A stretch of DNA of 64,000 nt, taken from the NCBI RefSeq assembly GCF_009882915.1, contig NZ_WTUW01000002.1, forward strand, positions 1,055,874 to 1,119,873. The letters are read 5' to 3'. This stretch comes from Sneathiella litorea (GTDB lineage Bacteria > Pseudomonadota > Alphaproteobacteria > Sneathiellales > Sneathiellaceae). This document shows, piece by piece, positions 60,367 to 64,000 of this stretch (positions are counted from its first letter, which is position 1; each line of letters begins with the position of its first letter). A model generated the notes under the pieces. It made no database searches. It was not told where the DNA came from and was given only the letters and a program-made list of their open reading frames with translations. The position numbers and the translations under genes were made by a program.

Positions 60367-61067
60367 CAGGTACTCTTTATGGTCTTGGGATAGGTCCCGG
60401 AGATCCGGATCTCATTACGCTGAAAGCGCTCAAGCTGTTGCAGGCTACAAAGGTGCTCGCCTATCCGGCGCTGGAAGATGGCGACAGCCTCGCCCGGGCT
60501 ATCATCGCACCACATCTGAATGAACCTAAAACCGAAATCGCCGTGCGTATCCCGATGACGGTTGAACGGGCACCGGCACAGGCCGCCTATGATGACGCAG
60601 CGGTGGAGTTGAGCGAGCATCTCAAGAAAGGAGAGGACGTTGTCGTCCTATGCGAGGGCGATCCGTTTTTCTATGGATCCTTCATGTATCTTTTCGGGCG
60701 GATCGCCGAGACCTATCCCGTTGAGGTAATCCCGGGCGTTTCTTCCCTGACGGCTTGCGCCACGGCCCTGCAATCGCCGCTTTCGGCACGGAATGATATT
60801 CTGACCGTGCTGCCTGCGCCGCTCCCTTCTGAAATATTGCGCGACCGTCTCCGCGATACAGATAGTGCCGCCATCATGAAGGTCGGGCGGCATTTTGCGC
60901 GCGTCCGCGATGTCATCCTTGACCTTGGGCTTGGAGAGAATGCCCGGTATATCGAGCGTGCAACAATGGAGGCAGAAAGAATCCTCCCTCTTACCGAGGT
61001 GCCGGAAGATGCTGCGCCCTATTTCTCCATGATCCTTATTCATAAACGAGGACAGGCATGGAAATGA
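60363..61067 (+). CDS. cobI: Precorrin-2 C20-methyltransferase CobI
   Basis: SAM-dependent methylation of precorrin-2 at C20. 234 residues of tetrapyrrole methylase fold: GIGPGDPDLITLKALKLL at the N-terminus, VVLCEGDPFFYGSFMYLF (about residue 85-101) and VEVIPGVSSLTACA. Length and the PFFYGSF motif separate it from CobJ and CobM. Starts at the ATGA overlap with cobL and overlaps the next gene by ten bases. Confidence 0.94.
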   Translation: MTGTLYGLGIGPGDPDLITLKALKLLQATKVLAYPALEDGDSLARAIIAPHLNEPKTEIAVRIPMTVERAPAQAAYDDAAVELSEHLKKGEDVVVLCEGDPFFYGSFMYLFGRIAETYPVEVIPGVSSLTACATALQSPLSARNDILTVLPAPLPSEILRDRLRDTDSAAIMKVGRHFARVRDVILDLGLGENARYIERATMEAERILPLTEVPEDAAPYFSMILIHKRGQAWK

Positions 61068-62893
61068 CGCCACCAACGGCTATCGTCCTGCTAAACGAAA
61101 GCGGTCGCGGAACTGCGACGCGCCTGCAGGCCGCCTACCCCGAAGCACTTATCCATGGGCTTTCCGGACGAACTGATGACGCCGATATTACCTTCACGCA
61201 AACGGCCGCCCATCTGCAGGAATTGTTTCGTGCAGGCACGCCAATTATTGGCATTTGCGCCGCCGCTATTCTGATCCGCTGCCTCGCCCCGGTACTGCGC
61301 AACAAAAATGCCGAGCCGCCGGTGATTGCTATTGCCGATGATGGGAGCAACATCGTACCACTTCTGGGTGGTCATCACGGAGCAAATAATCTGGCCAGGG
61401 AAATCGGGATCAAGCTGGATGCACATGCGGCGATCACGACGGCAAGCGATATTCATTTTAGTATCGCATTGGACGCTCCACCAGCCGACCTTGCCCTCGC
61501 CAACCCCCAACATGTGAAAGAGTTTATGGCGCGGCTCTTAAGCGGTGAGAAAATCCACATTGAAGGCGCACACGACTGGTTGAGTGCCTCCAACCTGCCA
61601 TTCGCGGATGACGGAACACTAACAATCGAAGTCACATCCAATGTCGGCAAAGGCAGCGGAGACCGACTTATTTACCACCCAAAAACGCTGGCGCTTGGCG
61701 TTGGCTGTGAAAGAGACACACCACCCAACGACCTGATTGATTTGGTAAAAAAAACGCTCTCATCGGCGGGCATCAGCCCGCTTGCGGTTGGTGCAGTTTG
61801 TTCAATTGACCTGAAATCGGATGAGGCAGCTGTTCACGCGGTTGCCGCCCATTTCGGTCTGTCTGCGCGCTTTTTCTCTGCGGCTGAACTGGCGAAGGAA
61901 ACCCCTCGCCTTGTGACACCTTCCGACATTGTCTTCAAGGAAGTTGGATGCTATGGCGTCAGTGAAGGCGCTTCGCTCGCCGCAGCCGGACCAGAAGGAA
62001 AATTGATCATCCCAAAAGAAAAATCACAAAGAGCGACCTGTGCCGTCGCCGAATCCCCGACGCCCATCGATTCTGAAAACACCGGACGACGACAGGGAAA
62101 ACTCTCAGTCATTGGCATTGGCCCCGGACAGGAACCCTGGCGTACACCTGAGGCAAGCCACCTTATTCAGGAGGCGACCGATCTTGTCGCTTACGGTCTT
62201 TATCTTGACCTTCTGGGGCATAGCATTGATGGCAAGACGCGCCATGACTTCGGCCTTGGAGAGGAGGAAAAGCGGGTCCGCGCGGCACTTGATCTTGCTG
62301 CGAAAGGAAAGAATGTCGCCCTTATTTCTTCGGGCGATATTGGTATTTATGCGATGGCAACACTCGTGTTCGAGCTCATTGATCGAGAGCACAATCAGGA
62401 CTGGGGCCGCCTCGATATCCAGGTTACGCCCGGTATCTCCGCACTGCAGGCCGCTGCCGCGCGGGCCGGCGCGCCGCTAGGACATGATTTTTGCACCATC
62501 TCGCTCTCCGATTTACTCACCCCCTGGGAAGTGATCGAAAAACGTATTAAAGCCGCCGCAGAGGGAGATTTCGTTATTTCCTTTTATAACCCGGTCTCCA
62601 TGAAAAGGCGGACACAGCTTCACGCCGCGAAGAAAATTCTGCTGGAACATCGCCCGGCGAATACGCCCGTCATCATTGCGCGTAATTTAGGCCGCGAGAC
62701 GGAAAATGTGTCCTTCGTGTCGCTGAATGATCTCGATCCAGAAGAGATCGATATGCTGACCCTCGTTATGGTGGGCTCCAGCGAGAGCCGCCTCACCACC
62801 ACAAATTCAGCGACTAAGAGCTGGGTCTATACACCACGCGGATATAGCGGCAAGCAGTCCGGCAAACCCATTAAAACAGGAACAGAGACATGA
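61058..62893 (+). CDS. cobJ: CbiG-CobJ fusion: cobalamin biosynthesis protein / precorrin-3B C17-methyltransferase
   Basis: 611 residues. The first part (about 1-330) is a full-length CbiG: N-terminal and middle domains (NESGRGTATRLQAAYP, PIIGICAAAILIRCLAP, LGGHHGANNLAREIG), then the CobE/CbiG_C domain (LGVGCERDTPPNDLI, SDIVFKEVGCYGVSEGAS). After a linker of about 25 residues comes CobJ (about 350-600): LSVIGIGPGQEPWRTPEA, SSGDIGIYAMA, VTPGISALQAAAARAG and IARNLGRETE. CbiG opens the delta-lactone in the oxygen-independent pathway; CobJ is the ring-contracting methylase of the oxygen-dependent one. Start at ATG 61058, or the third codon at 61064. Overlaps cobM by four bases. Confidence 0.93.
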   Translation: MEMTPPTAIVLLNESGRGTATRLQAAYPEALIHGLSGRTDDADITFTQTAAHLQELFRAGTPIIGICAAAILIRCLAPVLRNKNAEPPVIAIADDGSNIVPLLGGHHGANNLAREIGIKLDAHAAITTASDIHFSIALDAPPADLALANPQHVKEFMARLLSGEKIHIEGAHDWLSASNLPFADDGTLTIEVTSNVGKGSGDRLIYHPKTLALGVGCERDTPPNDLIDLVKKTLSSAGISPLAVGAVCSIDLKSDEAAVHAVAAHFGLSARFFSAAELAKETPRLVTPSDIVFKEVGCYGVSEGASLAAAGPEGKLIIPKEKSQRATCAVAESPTPIDSENTGRRQGKLSVIGIGPGQEPWRTPEASHLIQEATDLVAYGLYLDLLGHSIDGKTRHDFGLGEEEKRVRAALDLAAKGKNVALISSGDIGIYAMATLVFELIDREHNQDWGRLDIQVTPGISALQAAAARAGAPLGHDFCTISLSDLLTPWEVIEKRIKAAAEGDFVISFYNPVSMKRRTQLHAAKKILLEHRPANTPVIIARNLGRETENVSFVSLNDLDPEEIDMLTLVMVGSSESRLTTTNSATKSWVYTPRGYSGKQSGKPIKTGTET

Positions 62894-63654
62894 CAGTTTA
62901 TTTCATTGGCGCCGGACCGGGCGCCGCGGACCTCATCACTCTCCGTGGCCGTGACCTGATCGCCAGCAGTCCTGTCTGCCTCTATGCGGGATCGCTGGTG
63001 CCAGAGGAGATCCTGACCCATGCACCCGATGACGCTCTTATCATCGATACCGCGCCACTCACCCTCGATGAGATTATCGATGAAATGGTCAAGGCCAATG
63101 ACAAGGGGCTCGATATTGCCCGCGTACATTCGGGTGATCCCAGCCTGTATGGCGCCATTGGAGAGCAAATGCGCCGCCTTGATGACCTTGGTATCGACTA
63201 CTCAATCACACCCGGCGTACCGGCATTTGCCGCCGTAGCTGCTACGCTCAAAACCGAATTTACCCTGCCGGAAGTAAGCCAGACAGTTATCCTCACCCGC
63301 ACGTCAATGAAAGCGACGGCGATGCCAAACCAGGAGGATTTGAACACTCTTGGTGCGTCCGGCGCAACGCTCGCCATTCATCTCTCCGTTCGCAACCTCC
63401 GGAATGTAACTGCGGAACTAATTCCCCATTATGGCGCGGATTGCCCGGTTGCCGTCGTGTTCCGCGCAAGCTGGCCGGATGAACAGATTATTCGCGGTAC
63501 ACTTGCGGATATCCGGGAAAAAGTTCGTGCCGAGAAAATCACGAGAACGGCACTGATTATTGTTGGCCGCGTGCTGGAGGCGAAGGGCTACCGGGACAGT
63601 GCTCTCTACCACGCGGATCATGTGCATGTTCTCCGGCCAAAGCGAAAGGCATAG
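62890..63654 (+). CDS. cobM: Precorrin-4 C11-methyltransferase CobM
   Basis: SAM-dependent methylation at C11 of precorrin-4. 254 residues of tetrapyrrole methylase fold: YFIGAGPGAADLITLRG at the start, CLYAGSLVPEEIL, ARVHSGDPSLYGAIGEQ (about residue 78-94), YSITPGVPAFAAVAA and TALIIVGRVLEAKGYRDSALY near the end (parts only). Start overlaps the cbiG-cobJ stop as ATGA; the stop is eight bases from the convergent cobK stop. Confidence 0.95.
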   Translation: MTVYFIGAGPGAADLITLRGRDLIASSPVCLYAGSLVPEEILTHAPDDALIIDTAPLTLDEIIDEMVKANDKGLDIARVHSGDPSLYGAIGEQMRRLDDLGIDYSITPGVPAFAAVAATLKTEFTLPEVSQTVILTRTSMKATAMPNQEDLNTLGASGATLAIHLSVRNLRNVTAELIPHYGADCPVAVVFRASWPDEQIIRGTLADIREKVRAEKITRTALIIVGRVLEAKGYRDSALYHADHVHVLRPKRKA

Positions 63655-63662
63655 AATAAGCC

Positions 63663-64000
63663 CTATAGGCCTAAATGCAGAAGGAGCGCCTTAACATCAG
63701 AAAAGCGGGTGCAGTCGGGCAGCGCCGGGCGCTCAATCATGATAACCGGAATGCCCAATCGCCTCGCCGCCTCTATTTTTGCGTAGGTCGCGGTTCCCCC
63801 GCTGTTTTTGCTGACGAGAAGGTCAACCCGCCTTTCACGAAGCAAGCTGAATTCATCCTCTACCGAAAAGGGACCACGTCCCTGGATAAAAGAGACCTCA
63901 CTTCTCTGCGGCGCAAACTCAGCTTTTTCGATGCTGCGTACCAGAAAAAACTTATCTGCGATATCTTCAAAAGGAGCGAGTTCCTGCCGACCGACGGTTA
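63663..64000 (-). CDS. cobK: Precorrin-6A reductase CobK, 5' part outside window
   Basis: NADPH-dependent reduction of precorrin-6A to dihydro-precorrin-6Y. The frame is open on the minus strand from the last base of the window to the TAG at 63663, giving the C-terminal 112 residues; the N-terminal half lies beyond the edge. Conserved features are VGRQELAPFE, FIQGRGPFSVEDEFSLL, LVSKNSGG (a CobK hallmark) and ATYAKIEAARRLGIPVIMI. Convergent with cobM. A TTG at 63845 inside this frame is not the real start, since the family sequence clearly continues upstream. Confidence 0.93.
   Translation of the reverse strand, partial: TVGRQELAPFEDIADKFFLVRSIEKAEFAPQRSEVSFIQGRGPFSVEDEFSLLRERRVDLLVSKNSGGTATYAKIEAARRLGIPVIMIERPALPDCTRFSDVKALLLHLGL

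Overview
The window comes from an alphaproteobacterium, most likely a marine or soil member of a Rhodospirillales/Sneathiella-like lineage; the genus is my guess. Pointers are the lpxC / bamD / recN / ligA neighbourhood, DUF1127 proteins, a PraR-type XRE regulator, and a cobalamin cluster built mainly on the oxygen-dependent (cobN/cobO/cobQ) pathway. Genes are dense, intergenic gaps are short, and I see no insertion sequences, prophage, CRISPR array, tRNA or rRNA.

Layout. 1-3016: uvrD (5' end cut off by the window edge) overlapping prmA. 3089-3940: a double-DUF1127 protein and a small unknown, both on the minus strand. 4152-6155: aminopeptidase P. 6169-12616 (minus): ligA, recN, bamD and lpxC, interrupted by a plus-strand XRE regulator with two dyads upstream. 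12745-13395: upp (minus), divergent from a plus-strand operon (13641-26024) for nucleoside uptake and breakdown. That operon has a BMP-family binding protein, an ATPase, two permeases, purine nucleoside phosphorylase, deoC, a two-domain ALDH16-type aldehyde dehydrogenase, deoA, deoB and adenosine deaminase. Together they would import (deoxy)nucleosides, split off the base, convert deoxyribose-1-P to deoxyribose-5-P, cleave it to glyceraldehyde-3-P and acetaldehyde, and oxidise the acetaldehyde. 26027-29221: an OmpH/Skp-like chaperone, a nitroreductase, a universal stress protein and an RluE-type pseudouridine synthase.

29396-43418 is the most unusual part. It holds a type I secretion system (TolC, a LapB-like ABC exporter with a dead C39-like domain, and HlyD), an apparently active LapG-like cysteine protease, and a second LapG-like protein that has lost its catalytic Cys and His. 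It also holds two membrane sensors (Cache-PAS-HD-GYP) that have both lost the HD dyad, a REC-LuxR response regulator, a small acidic protein and a secreted trypsin-like protease. I read this as a LapD-less variant of the Lap adhesin retention system, in which degenerate HD-GYP sensors and a pseudoprotease may replace LapD. The large adhesin is not in the window.

43428-48054 (minus): an SDR, a DUF924 protein, a CPA2 cation/proton antiporter, an unknown 249-residue protein and an orphan MlaF-like ATPase. 48136-64000: cobalamin biosynthesis: cobC, a cobalamin riboswitch, a probable short leader peptide coupled to cobW, then cobN, cobO, cobQ, cobD (minus), cbiX, cobH, cobL, cobI, a cbiG-cobJ fusion, cobM and cobK (minus, cut by the window edge). 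The cluster mixes markers of the oxygen-dependent route (cobN) and the oxygen-independent route (full-length CbiG, CbiX with an MXCXXC motif and a His-rich tail). No cobG or cobZ is visible here.
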